From Bryobacteraceae bacterium (GTDB lineage Bacteria > Acidobacteriota > Terriglobia > Bryobacterales > Bryobacteraceae): a stretch of 18,222 nt of DNA. The notes beneath the pieces were generated by a model. It had not been told where the DNA came from. It searched no databases and saw only the letters and a program-made list of their open reading frames with translations. Shown one piece after another: positions 1 through 7,624 of the stretch. The position numbers were made by a program, and so were the translations under genes. The stretch covers positions 1 through 18,222 of the forward strand of contig JARKOC010000457.1 of NCBI GenBank assembly GCA_029975915.1, in the 5' to 3' direction. Each line of letters starts with the position of its first letter. The stretch's first letter is position 1.

Positions 1-141
1 TCGGCTCGCGCCTTTGCTCCGCGCTTCTTTCAGACCCCGCCTCGCGGCGACGCCCTTGCGCTTCGCTATGACTTCACCTCCATCAGGTTGTCAAAGGGAC
101 TTCCACCCTCAAGCTGTCGAACATGCTCGGCACACAAGGAA

Positions 142-171
142 GGCCCGCCGCCCCTATCGGGACGGCGGGCC
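142..171 (-). terminator. Intrinsic terminator of the TonB-dependent receptor gene
   Basis: Read on the minus strand, about 25 bases after the receptor stop codon, two 9-base arms (163-171 and 142-150) are perfectly complementary. The stem continues inward through one G-T wobble and three G-C pairs to a GATA tetraloop (155-158 on the plus strand), giving about 13 paired positions in all. A pyrimidine-rich stretch (TTCCTTGTGT) follows on the minus strand. Stem strength and position make this a convincing rho-independent terminator, although the U-tract is interrupted. Confidence 0.8.
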
Positions 172-196
172 AATTCAACTCAAATTGGGCTTGCGC

Positions 197-3100
197 CTAG
201 AAGGCGTACCGCAGCGAAAGGATGACGCGACGGCTTTCGTATTGCGCGCTCTGGATGCTACCGAACGCCGCGTTTACGTTGACCCCCGTGTTGTAGTTGC
301 GGGTGAGCGTGAGGTTGGGGTTGTTCGGATTGAAGTGGTTGAGAGCGTTGGTCGCTTCAGCCTTGATCTCAATCCTGTGCGACTCGTGGAAGTTGATCGT
401 CTTCTGGAGGGCCAGGTTGAAGACTTGCGCACCCGGTCCCATGAAGAGGTTCGGCGGCATGTTACCGATGGCACCCATTTGGAAGGTCGCAAAGTTCTTC
501 GGCAACTGGAAGTTGTTCGGATCAACCGGGTACCACAGCTTAGGATCGTAGGTGGAACCGACATCGGACGGCTTGGCGCCCGATGGCAGCCAGACGGCTT
601 CCTTGCTGACCGTTGTCATCTGGCAGCGGAACTGGACAGAACCCGCCGGCGTGCCTGTGGGATAGCCGACAGGGTTGGACTGGTAACCGCAGCTCGGAGC
701 GATGTTCGCGCCGGAGAAAATCTGTGCGGTACCCATGAAGCGCCAGCCTTCGGTCAGCTTCCTGAGAAAGGCGTTTTCTCCGGTGTACTTGTAGATTTCG
801 TACCCGAAGTTGGCGTTGAAGGCGTGGGGTCGGTTGCCCGTCTCGTAACGCGTCAACTCGGTGGGGGTGAACTGCTGGAAGTTGTACAGCAAGGTCTTCG
901 ACCAGGTGTAGTTGGCGCTCCAAGTGATGTCCCGGCCTGCGCGGCGGTTGACCTGGACTTGAAGAGAATTGTAGTTCGATGCGCCGTTGTTGGTGAACAC
1001 GGGGACCATGCCAATGCCCTTGAAGCCCGTCATGGACCGGATCAGATTGGTGGAATAGAGGCCGCTGCTCGTTGGATCCCTGTAAAGCGAATTGGTACCG
1101 CCCTGCGGGGTCCATGTGGTGAACGGTTTCACCGCGTTGAGGTCGTGCCTGTCACCGAAGAAGCCCTTCTTGTACACATTCCCGACGTAGGCGACGTCGA
1201 GGATCATGTTCCAGCCGATGTCGCGCTGAACGCCGAAACTCCAGTTGTAGGTGACGGGAGCCTGGTGCTCTTCAGCCCCGCCCTGGATGTCCTGGGGAGA
1301 GAGCAGAGCCTGGGCGGTTGATAGGCCACTGAAAGTGGTATTCAGCACGATGGGTGCGAGGAACGTGGGCGGCGCGGCCAGGGGGCCGCGGCCGACGCCA
1401 AGAGCGCCGATGTAATCGACGGTCGCGGCGCGGTCATAGAACATGCCAAAACCGCCGCGGATTGCCATCTTGCCGTTGCCGGTCAGATCATAGGCGAAGC
1501 CGACGCGCGGTCCGAGGGTGATTGGGGGCGTCTTCCAGAAGTGACCGTAATAGTCCTTCACGCCGCTGAACGGCAGGCCGGTGTAGCTGGCCGGATCGAA
1601 TGTGCCCTGCATGACGTAGGGATAGACCTTGCCGGTGACTGGGTTGATCGAAGCTTTCTGCCCGTTGACCATCGCCGGGTACAGGGGCTGGCCAGCCTTG
1701 TTTTTGTCAAAGGAAGCCTCATTGAAAAGGCCCATACGCTGGTCGCGGGTGTGGAGATCACCCATCCGCTGGAAGCGCATGCCCAGATCCAAGGTCAGCC
1801 GGGGCATTACCTTCCAGCTATCCTGGACAAACCAGTCCCACTGGGTGTAGCGCGCATGATTGACCTGCTTCACGCTGTCCTCACCGTAGCCGAAGAAGCC
1901 GCCGGTGATGAGGTTCGAGTAGGGGTAGCCCGTATCCACGACACTGGCCCGGTCCGAACCGAAGAAGTAAGAGCCGGCGATGTTCCAGCGGGAGTAGACG
2001 CTGACGTTGCGCGCCATTCGCTCGCGGTAGATTCCGGCCTTCACAGTGTGCGATCCCTTTACCCAGGTGATGGTGGAACTGATCGTCTGCACCTGGTCGG
2101 TCCCATCAAACGGCCAGCGGCTATCGAAGCCGTACTGCGGGGCATTTGTGATGCCCTGGCCGGACGACTGCGCACTGAAACCGCTGGGCAACCCGAAGTT
2201 GATCTGCGGCCTGAGGTTCAGGTGGTTCGCGCCCGGAAAGAGGCGGGGCAGGGGTATTGCGTTACCCTGTGCATCCTTCAGCGGCAGGAGGCTGTTGTTG
2301 TAGGCCTCGTCGTTGGGAGAGTTCATCTGGTGGCCGCGCGTGATGCCATACATCGTCTCGAGGATGATGCTCGGAGTAAACGTGTGAATCCACGACGCGG
2401 CCACGCCCGCCGACGGGATGCTGTAGGTATGTTCGAACTGTCCCCAGTTAATGCCGAGGGCGCCGAGGATGGCGCCGGAGCCGGAGTTGGCAAAGTAGTC
2501 CTGCAAGAGACGGACATAGAAGTTGTCCTTGGAGCTGATGGGGTAGTCCACGCGCAGGATCTTGTCGTGCCGCGGCCGATTGTAGGGGTTGACGTACTCG
2601 GCGTTGTACTGGCGCTGCCCGGTCGGGTCAGTCGTGTTGGGTAGCGGGAACAGGTTCATCATCGCCAGGCCGGTGCGGTCGATCCGTGCCTGCGGGATCT
2701 TGTTGTTAGGGAACTGCGCGCCGGTATTGGGATCATAGATTGGAACCATGACGCCCGCAGTGGTGGTGGTGGCAGAGAAGTCGCCCTGCCGTTCGAGCGC
2801 GGTCGGCATGGTGAAACGATATGGACCCAACCTGCCTTTGTTCTTGAGGTAGTCGTAGGAGAAGAACCAGAACAGTTTGTTGCGGTCCTTGTTGAAACTC
2901 GTGCCGGGGATGATGAACGGCCCGCCGAAGGTGCCACCCAAGTTGTGGAACTTGTATGCCGGCCGAAGGGTGCCCAGTTTGTTATTAAAGAACTCGTTGG
3001 CGTTCAGCGCTTCGTTGCGGAGGAAGTAGTAAGCGCTGCCGTGCCATTCGTTGGTGCCGCCCTTGATCATGATGTTCATCTGACCGCCGGAGCGCGCGCC

Positions 3101-3793
3101 GTACTCGGCGTTGAAGTTGGCGACCAGCACCTTGACCTCGGAGATCGCATCCACGCTGGGCGCGATGTAGCCAAAGTCGCGGTTGCCGGAATCCTGGGAT
3201 GCCGCGCCGTCGAGGACCAGGAGTTTCTGTCCGGACTGGCCGCCCATCAGGACCGGGCTGCCCGAGCCCCATCCACGGTCATTGGTTTGGTTGAGATCCT
3301 GGACACCGGGCAACGTGCTCATCAGCATCATGAAGTTGCGGCCCTTGGTGACCGTGTCCACGATCTGTGTGGTGGTGATGGCGGTGCCGCGGTCGGAACT
3401 GTCGGTGGCGACGCGGACCGCCGATGCCGTGACCTCGACCGACGTGGACACGTCGCCGACTTCCAGCTTGATCTCCGACAGTGCAACCCTTTCCACCGCG
3501 CCGACATTGATCGCTCGCTGCTCATATGTCTTGAAGCCTGTGTGTGCGACCCGGAGGGTGTAGTTGCCCGGGGGCACGTTGGTGAACGTAAAATTGCCGT
3601 TTGAGTCCGTCTCGAACTCGCGTACTTGCTTTGTCAGGTCATTCGTGATCCTGACTTTGGCCTGGACGATCACAGCTCCGGCAGGATCCACCAGGCGGCC
3701 TGTGATTTGGCCCGACATCATCTGCGCGCTGGCGACTGGCATCGCCAGTATCAGCGCCACCGCAAGAAAGGCGACTAATGGGATGGCTTTCAT
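197..3793 (-). CDS. Oar-type TonB-dependent receptor with N-terminal carboxypeptidase regulatory-like domain
   Basis: The product is 1198 residues, an outer-membrane receptor expected to take up a substrate using TonB energy. The substrate cannot be told from sequence. The chosen start (MKAIPLVAF) has an AAAGGA ribosome site just upstream and gives a clean signal peptide with probable cleavage after ASA at residue 23; an in-frame start 10 codons earlier would spoil it. Residues about 28-110 form a carboxypeptidase-regulatory/CnaB-like beta-sandwich (GRLVDPAGAVIVQAKV, then NVPPGNYTLRV). Residues about 130-240 resemble a plug (LPGVQDLNQ, LVLDGAASQD, VLVANFNAEYGARSGGQMN), and the rest is a long beta-barrel ending in RYAF, with the aromatic last residue typical of outer-membrane proteins. 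Large receptors of this type are greatly expanded in Acidobacteriota. The gene appears intact and is a single transcription unit with its own terminator. Confidence 0.93.
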   Translation of the reverse strand: MKAIPLVAFLAVALILAMPVASAQMMSGQITGRLVDPAGAVIVQAKVRITNDLTKQVREFETDSNGNFTFTNVPPGNYTLRVAHTGFKTYEQRAINVGAVERVALSEIKLEVGDVSTSVEVTASAVRVATDSSDRGTAITTTQIVDTVTKGRNFMMLMSTLPGVQDLNQTNDRGWGSGSPVLMGGQSGQKLLVLDGAASQDSGNRDFGYIAPSVDAISEVKVLVANFNAEYGARSGGQMNIMIKGGTNEWHGSAYYFLRNEALNANEFFNNKLGTLRPAYKFHNLGGTFGGPFIIPGTSFNKDRNKLFWFFSYDYLKNKGRLGPYRFTMPTALERQGDFSATTTTAGVMVPIYDPNTGAQFPNNKIPQARIDRTGLAMMNLFPLPNTTDPTGQRQYNAEYVNPYNRPRHDKILRVDYPISSKDNFYVRLLQDYFANSGSGAILGALGINWGQFEHTYSIPSAGVAASWIHTFTPSIILETMYGITRGHQMNSPNDEAYNNSLLPLKDAQGNAIPLPRLFPGANHLNLRPQINFGLPSGFSAQSSGQGITNAPQYGFDSRWPFDGTDQVQTISSTITWVKGSHTVKAGIYRERMARNVSVYSRWNIAGSYFFGSDRASVVDTGYPYSNLITGGFFGYGEDSVKQVNHARYTQWDWFVQDSWKVMPRLTLDLGMRFQRMGDLHTRDQRMGLFNEASFDKNKAGQPLYPAMVNGQKASINPVTGKVYPYVMQGTFDPASYTGLPFSGVKDYYGHFWKTPPITLGPRVGFAYDLTGNGKMAIRGGFGMFYDRAATVDYIGALGVGRGPLAAPPTFLAPIVLNTTFSGLSTAQALLSPQDIQGGAEEHQAPVTYNWSFGVQRDIGWNMILDVAYVGNVYKKGFFGDRHDLNAVKPFTTWTPQGGTNSLYRDPTSSGLYSTNLIRSMTGFKGIGMVPVFTNNGASNYNSLQVQVNRRAGRDITWSANYTWSKTLLYNFQQFTPTELTRYETGNRPHAFNANFGYEIYKYTGENAFLRKLTEGWRFMGTAQIFSGANIAPSCGYQSNPVGYPTGTPAGSVQFRCQMTTVSKEAVWLPSGAKPSDVGSTYDPKLWYPVDPNNFQLPKNFATFQMGAIGNMPPNLFMGPGAQVFNLALQKTINFHESHRIEIKAEATNALNHFNPNNPNLTLTRNYNTGVNVNAAFGSIQSAQYESRRVILSLRYAF

Positions 3794-4112
3794 GGTTTCC
3801 TTTCGTGAACTCTCTAGTCCCACCGAATCCTGAAGGCGAGTTCTGCTTGCTGAGGCGGAGACCCACCGTTACGAATCCTGCGGGAGACAGTATCACAAGA
3901 TGGGTTGACGAACAAGACATAAATAAATATGCAGCGCCTGAAAAGATGGCTGAGGCCGGTTTCCGGCGGAGAACAGATATGAACCGGGTTGGGGCGCGGG
4001 TCGCGCGCCGACGAGGGTTTGAAGGTGGCTGCTGACGGGTTTTTCGGTGCGCGGAAGAGGACGCGTTAGGCCGCTCGACGGCGGGCCGGCGATCAACCAG
4101 ATGCCCTGCGGG
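3794..4112. other. Intergenic region upstream of the receptor gene
   Basis: About 320 bases without a credible gene. The receptor ribosome site (AAAGGA on the minus strand) lies just inside it. A patch rich in A and T (about 3918-3931) and a minus-strand GATACT (3894-3889) are possible promoter parts. The best -35 candidate, TTGTTC at 3915-3910, sits only 15 bases away, so no promoter is called firmly. A short interrupted GGCC-based hairpin (about 4070-4090) follows the small hypothetical gene but has no U-tract. Nothing else recognisable was seen. Confidence 0.4.
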
Positions 4113-4421
4113 TTATCCCAAAACCGCCTTCAACGTCCGGAGCAGGTCCCGCGCGGCGTCAGCCTCGTGTGGCTGAGCCTCTATCCTGGCGCCTTTGAAG
4201 ACAAAAGCAGCCTTTCTCGCGTCATCGACCAGGGGCTCGAATCCGTTGGAGGTGATCCGCCCGGGCGATCCGATGCCACCGAATCCTTCGCCGCGGCGCT
4301 CAACCAGAACGGCCATGCCGTCGCGGGTGAAAACGAAGTGGTGTTCCAGCGATGCGATGGGCAGGATGGAGACGCCGGCCGCGGCGAGACGTTCCAGTTT
4401 GGCGAGAAGTTCCGAATCCAT
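4113..4421 (-). CDS. Small hypothetical protein, last gene of the miaB operon
   Basis: A 102-residue product starting MDSELLAKLERL; I do not recognise the family. It has no signal peptide and no membrane segment. The N-terminus (about 2-15) and C-terminus (about 85-101) look helical, around a central beta-rich part with HHFVFTRDGMAVLVERR and a glycine-rich turn (GEGFGGIGSPGR). The start at 4421 is preferred because it lies 19 bases after the stop of the upstream nuclease gene. An in-frame start at 4484 would overlap that gene by 44 bases and add an arginine- and threonine-rich tail that looks non-coding. No clear ribosome site is visible, so it may be translated by coupling. Position suggests co-transcription with miaB and the DUF151 gene, but a shared function cannot be claimed. 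Confidence 0.6.
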   Translation of the reverse strand: MDSELLAKLERLAAAGVSILPIASLEHHFVFTRDGMAVLVERRGEGFGGIGSPGRITSNGFEPLVDDARKAAFVFKGARIEAQPHEADAARDLLRTLKAVLG

Positions 4422-4440
4422 GGCGTCTAGGCTGGGCGTC

Positions 4441-4926
4441 CTACATCTTGTAGCGGCCCAGATCCTCGTCGTTGAGGCCTTCAAGCCAGCGTTTCAGCTC
4501 CTCGTTGACGTTCTTGTCGCTGACCGTCTGGGTGGCCTTCGATGTCTTGAGCACCTGTTCCTCGACATAGATCGGGCAATCGAGGCGGAGCGCCAGCGCG
4601 AGGGCGTCGCTGGGGCGAGAATCGATGCTGATGACCTCTCCGCCGCGCTCCACCCAGATGACCGCGTAGAAGGTGTCGTCCTTCAATTCGCTGACCACCA
4701 CTTTTTTCAGCGTGGCATCGAGGCCAAACAGCACGTTCTTGACAAGATCGTGCGTCATTGGGCGCGGCGTGCTGACTTTTTCGATCTCAAGAGCGATCGC
4801 GTTGGCTTCAAAGATACCGACCCAGATCGGCAGGACGGTGTCGCCCGCGGCGTCGCGCAGGATCACGATCGGCATGTTGGTGACCGGGTCCATCATCAGT
4901 CCGCGGATTTTCATCTCAACTTCCAT
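4441..4926 (-). CDS. Bifunctional nuclease (BFN/DUF151) family protein
   Basis: The product is 161 residues, the usual length for this family. Characteristic stretches are the N-terminal MKIRGLMMDPVTNMPIVILRD, the LPIWVGIFEANAIALEIEKV segment (about 32-51), PRPMTHDL, and the SRPSDALALALRL block near residues 103-115, which is the most conserved part of the family. Homologues in plants and mycobacteria have been reported to have DNase/RNase activity; the bacterial role is poorly defined. No signal peptide is present, so it should act in the cytoplasm. A strong AAGGAG site lies 8 bases before the start. It sits 62 bases downstream of miaB on the same strand, and this pairing with an RNA-modification gene suggests, without proving, a nucleic-acid-related role. 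Confidence 0.9.
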   Translation of the reverse strand: MEVEMKIRGLMMDPVTNMPIVILRDAAGDTVLPIWVGIFEANAIALEIEKVSTPRPMTHDLVKNVLFGLDATLKKVVVSELKDDTFYAVIWVERGGEVISIDSRPSDALALALRLDCPIYVEEQVLKTSKATQTVSDKNVNEELKRWLEGLNDEDLGRYKM

Positions 4927-4988
4927 GTCGTGATCTCCTTTTCTGTCATGATAGGCGGCGGCGCGGCGGGTCCGGTTTCAACAATACT

Positions 4989-6320
4989 CTAAACAGCGCA
5001 ATACTGCCCGACGAGGGAATTTGGCCCGGCGCTGGTCACACGCACGGGCAGATAGCGCCCGAGCATCTCGCGCCGTGCGGGCGCACCGCCGTTGGCCGGG
5101 TAAGTGAAGTTGAGGACCCGGTTTTGCGAAGTGCGGCCGATCCACTGGCCGGACTTCGAGTTGAAGCCTTCGACCAGGACCTCCTGCACGCTTCCGATGA
5201 GAGCGGCGTTCCGGCGGAGTTGGATGCCGCGCTGGCGTTCCTGGAGGATGGACAGGCGGCGGCCTTTTTCGGTCTCAGGGATATGGTCGCCGAGCGCAAG
5301 CGCCGGGGTATTGGGCCGCATCGAGTACTTGAAGCTGAAGATGGAATCGTATTCGACTTCGTCCAGAAGCCGCATGGTGTCGTCGAAATCGGCATCGGTT
5401 TCGCCTGGGAAGCCGACAATGATGTCGGTGGATAGCGCGATGTCCCTTTTCGACGATTTCAGCCACTCGATCCGGCGCATGTATTCGTCGCGGGTGTACT
5501 GGCGGGCCATACGGTCTAGAACGGCGGTCGATCCGCTCTGCACCGGGAGATGAACCTGATTGCAGAGGGTTTCAGTCCTGTCGATGGCATCGACGATGTC
5601 GCGCGTGAAGTCGCGCGGATGCGACGTGGTGAACCTGACCCGCCGGATGCCGTCCACCCGGCCGACGGCCTCGAGAAGTTGGGCGAAGTTCCAGCCCGCC
5701 GGAGACGGATCGCGGTAGCTGTTGACATTTTGGCCGAGGAGTTGAATCTCGGTGTAACCCGAGCCGGCCAGTGTCCGCGCCTCGGCCAGTACGCTCCCGG
5801 ATGAGCGGCTGCGCTCGCCGCCGCGAGTGAACGGGACGACGCAGTAGGCGCAAGACTTGTCGCAGCCTTCGATGATCGTGATGTAGGCCCGGTGCGGGTT
5901 ATCGCGGCGGGTGTGCTCGGTCTCGAAGGTCTCGTCAGTGTCCAGATCAAGGCCGGTCACCCGTGTCTCGCCGCGCTCAAGCTGGACCAGCAACTCCGGC
6001 AGTTTCGTATAGCTGGCCGAGCCTGCCACCAGGCTCACGTGAGGCGCACGCTCGAAGATGCGCTCACCCTCCTGCTGGGCGACGCAGCCGATGACGCCAA
6101 AGGTTTTGCCTTTGCCTGCTTCGCGCTTGAACTGCTCCAGGCGGTGGAAGACCTTCTGCTCGGCCTTGTCGCGGATGCTGCACGTGTTGTAGAGCACGAG
6201 GTCGGCCGATTCGGGCGTATCGACCAACTCATAGCCCCGGCGTTCGAGCGTCCCGACGACCTTTTCCGAGTCGTGGACATTCATCTGGCAGCCGAAGGTT
6301 TCGATGTAAAAGCGCTTCAT
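4989..6320 (-). CDS. miaB: tRNA-2-methylthio-N6-dimethylallyladenosine synthase MiaB
   Basis: A 443-residue radical-SAM methylthiotransferase that adds a methylthio group to i6A37 in tRNAs reading UNN codons. The N-terminal UPF0004 domain carries the three cysteines expected to bind the auxiliary 4Fe-4S cluster: Cys11 (FGCQMN), Cys47 (NTCSIRDKAEQK) and Cys79 (GCVAQ). The radical-SAM motif CDKSCAYC supplies Cys153, Cys157 and Cys160. A C-terminal TRAM domain begins near residue 370. NTCSIRDKAEQK and the VVPFTRG segment after the SAM motif favour MiaB over MtaB or RimO. All key residues are present and the length is normal. It is the first gene of a minus-strand operon with the DUF151 nuclease. 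The start is set by the conserved MKRFYIETFGC; its ribosome site is weak. Confidence 0.96.
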   Translation of the reverse strand: MKRFYIETFGCQMNVHDSEKVVGTLERRGYELVDTPESADLVLYNTCSIRDKAEQKVFHRLEQFKREAGKGKTFGVIGCVAQQEGERIFERAPHVSLVAGSASYTKLPELLVQLERGETRVTGLDLDTDETFETEHTRRDNPHRAYITIIEGCDKSCAYCVVPFTRGGERSRSSGSVLAEARTLAGSGYTEIQLLGQNVNSYRDPSPAGWNFAQLLEAVGRVDGIRRVRFTTSHPRDFTRDIVDAIDRTETLCNQVHLPVQSGSTAVLDRMARQYTRDEYMRRIEWLKSSKRDIALSTDIIVGFPGETDADFDDTMRLLDEVEYDSIFSFKYSMRPNTPALALGDHIPETEKGRRLSILQERQRGIQLRRNAALIGSVQEVLVEGFNSKSGQWIGRTSQNRVLNFTYPANGGAPARREMLGRYLPVRVTSAGPNSLVGQYCAV

Positions 6321-6432
6321 AAAGGCCCAGGGGCGGTGTATCTATAGTTTAGCGCGGCAGCGCCCGCAGCTAAAACAGGCGCTTGCGCGAGCCGCTAAAG
6401 CGGGCGAAACCGTCTGCCGATGGATGGATGGG

Positions 6433-7368
6433 ATGAAATCCGTCATAGCCGTGCTTCTTTTGTCCGGCGCCGCTGCCTGGGGCCAGGCCGAGCGCAGAAC
6501 GTATGTCTTTGATTCCGAAGGGCGGCGAGTCCCGTGGACGGCCAGCAGCGCGGTGAATTCGTCGAGCGGATCGAGCGCGACTACGCTGAACGGGCGGATC
6601 GCGCCGCGCGAGCAGGTCCAGGAACGCGTCCTGAGCGAGTCCGGCGGCGTCAAGATTGTGGAAACGCTGATCCAGCGTTACTCGCCTGATGGCGCCAAAC
6701 TGCCGCCGGAACGGATTGTCAGTGAAACCAGGGATCTAGGCGGCGGCCGCCAGTCCACAACCACGAGCGTCTACCGCGGCGACCTGAACGGGCGGATGAG
6801 CCTGGCCGAGCGGACCATTCAGCAGGCCGAGCCCGCGGGCGAATCCTCGTCGTCGGTAACGACAATCGTCGAACGTCCAAACCTGAACGGTTCGATGGAG
6901 ATGTTTGAGCGCCGGGAGGCCCGCCTGACCGGCTCCGAGGAGCGGTCCGAACGGGACGAAACCAGCTATGTAAAGGATACCAACGGCCGGCTGATCGCAG
7001 CAGCGCGGGTGGTCGAGCGGACATCGAAGCAAGGTTCGAAAACAGTCACCCAGGTGGACGAATTCGAATCGGCTACATCAGGACAATTGGCGTTGTCCAA
7101 GCAGGTGGTTTCGACCACCGAGTTGACGCCATCGGGCGGACAGACGACGGTTTCCGACGTCTATGGGCCGGCCGCGCCGGGACGGCCGGCGTCCGGGCAG
7201 CTTCAATTGCGGGAGCGCCAAATCGTTGAGAAAACAGTCACATCGAGTGGTGAGGTCGAAACCTTTTCAGTTCAACGCCCGTCGGCCGACGGATCGGGCC
7301 GTCTGGGGCAGGTGGTGAAGATCGCCGAAACCATATGCACTGGCAAGTGCGCCGCCGGCAAGCCGTAA
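6433..7368 (+). CDS. Secreted repeat protein with eight ~33-residue repeats, unknown function
   Basis: A 311-residue product that I cannot assign to a known family. MKSVIAVLLLSGAAAWGQA is a clear signal peptide, so it should be exported; an in-frame ATG three codons earlier (6424) is also possible and no strong ribosome site decides between them. The mature part is rich in Ser, Thr, Glu and Arg. It is built of repeats anchored on an (N/S/D)G(R/Q/S) turn at residues 53, 86, 119, 152, 184, 216, 254 and 288, with spacing mostly 32-34. Each turn is followed by a hydrophobic/ER strand (for example LNGRMSLAERTIQ) and a Ser/Thr-Val strand. This suggests two beta-strands per unit, as in a beta-solenoid or propeller-like fold, and distantly recalls YD/RHS repeats. 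A CTGKC cysteine pair (302, 306) closes the chain. It is divergent from miaB. Confidence 0.8.
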   Translation: MKSVIAVLLLSGAAAWGQAERRTYVFDSEGRRVPWTASSAVNSSSGSSATTLNGRIAPREQVQERVLSESGGVKIVETLIQRYSPDGAKLPPERIVSETRDLGGGRQSTTTSVYRGDLNGRMSLAERTIQQAEPAGESSSSVTTIVERPNLNGSMEMFERREARLTGSEERSERDETSYVKDTNGRLIAAARVVERTSKQGSKTVTQVDEFESATSGQLALSKQVVSTTELTPSGGQTTVSDVYGPAAPGRPASGQLQLRERQIVEKTVTSSGEVETFSVQRPSADGSGRLGQVVKIAETICTGKCAAGKP

Positions 7369-7395
7369 CTGAGTTTCCCTGGGTGGCAGCACAAG

Positions 7396-7411
7396 TTCGG
7401 AGCTATCCGAA
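7396..7411 (+). terminator. Possible weak terminator after the repeat-protein gene
   Basis: TTCGGA and TCCGAA form a perfect 6-base-pair stem with a GCTA loop, 28 bases after the stop codon. A short T-rich run (GGTTTTCC, about 7417-7424) follows. The stem is short and the T run is displaced, so the call is tentative. Confidence 0.3.
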
Positions 7412-7431
7412 GATCTGGTTTTCCTGGCGGG

Positions 7432-7450
7432 CTCCACACTCCACACTCCA
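7432..7450 (+). repeat. Short tandem repeat (CTCCACA, 2.7 copies)
   Basis: The 7-base unit CTCCACA occurs twice and then partially (CTCCA) in the gap between the repeat-protein gene and the protease gene. It is a minor low-complexity feature with no assigned role. Confidence 0.6.
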
Positions 7451-7624
7451 AGCAAGCGATTCCTTGATCTCCACGCAGTTCAGAAACTTAAGGTGAAGGC
7501 CGGAGAAGACGGGAGAACAACTAAAAGCTGGAAGTGTCTTGACCTCCTGTGCAAGAATGATGCGATCGGGCGCAAGCCTGGTGTCAAGCTGGGTTCATCG
7601 AGACTTCTGGGAGGACAACAGATA

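Noticed and set aside
14..1321. Long open frame (435 codons) on the plus strand
   Set aside because: It lies antisense to the receptor gene, which has a signal peptide, domain signatures and a terminator. The frame has no recognisable domain and is a by-product of high GC.
1541..2644. Long open frame (367 codons) on the plus strand
   Set aside because: Antisense shadow of the receptor barrel; composition is rich in Val, Arg and Ala with no fold signature or ribosome site.
7432..7450. Tandem CTCCACA units as a possible CRISPR or iteron array
   Set aside because: There are fewer than three copies of a 7-base unit, with no spacers, cas genes or replication gene nearby.
7493..7624. 44-codon N-terminal extension of the S8 peptidase
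   Set aside because: It would bury the signal peptide; the start at 7625 has a GGGAGG ribosome site and gives a standard exported precursor.
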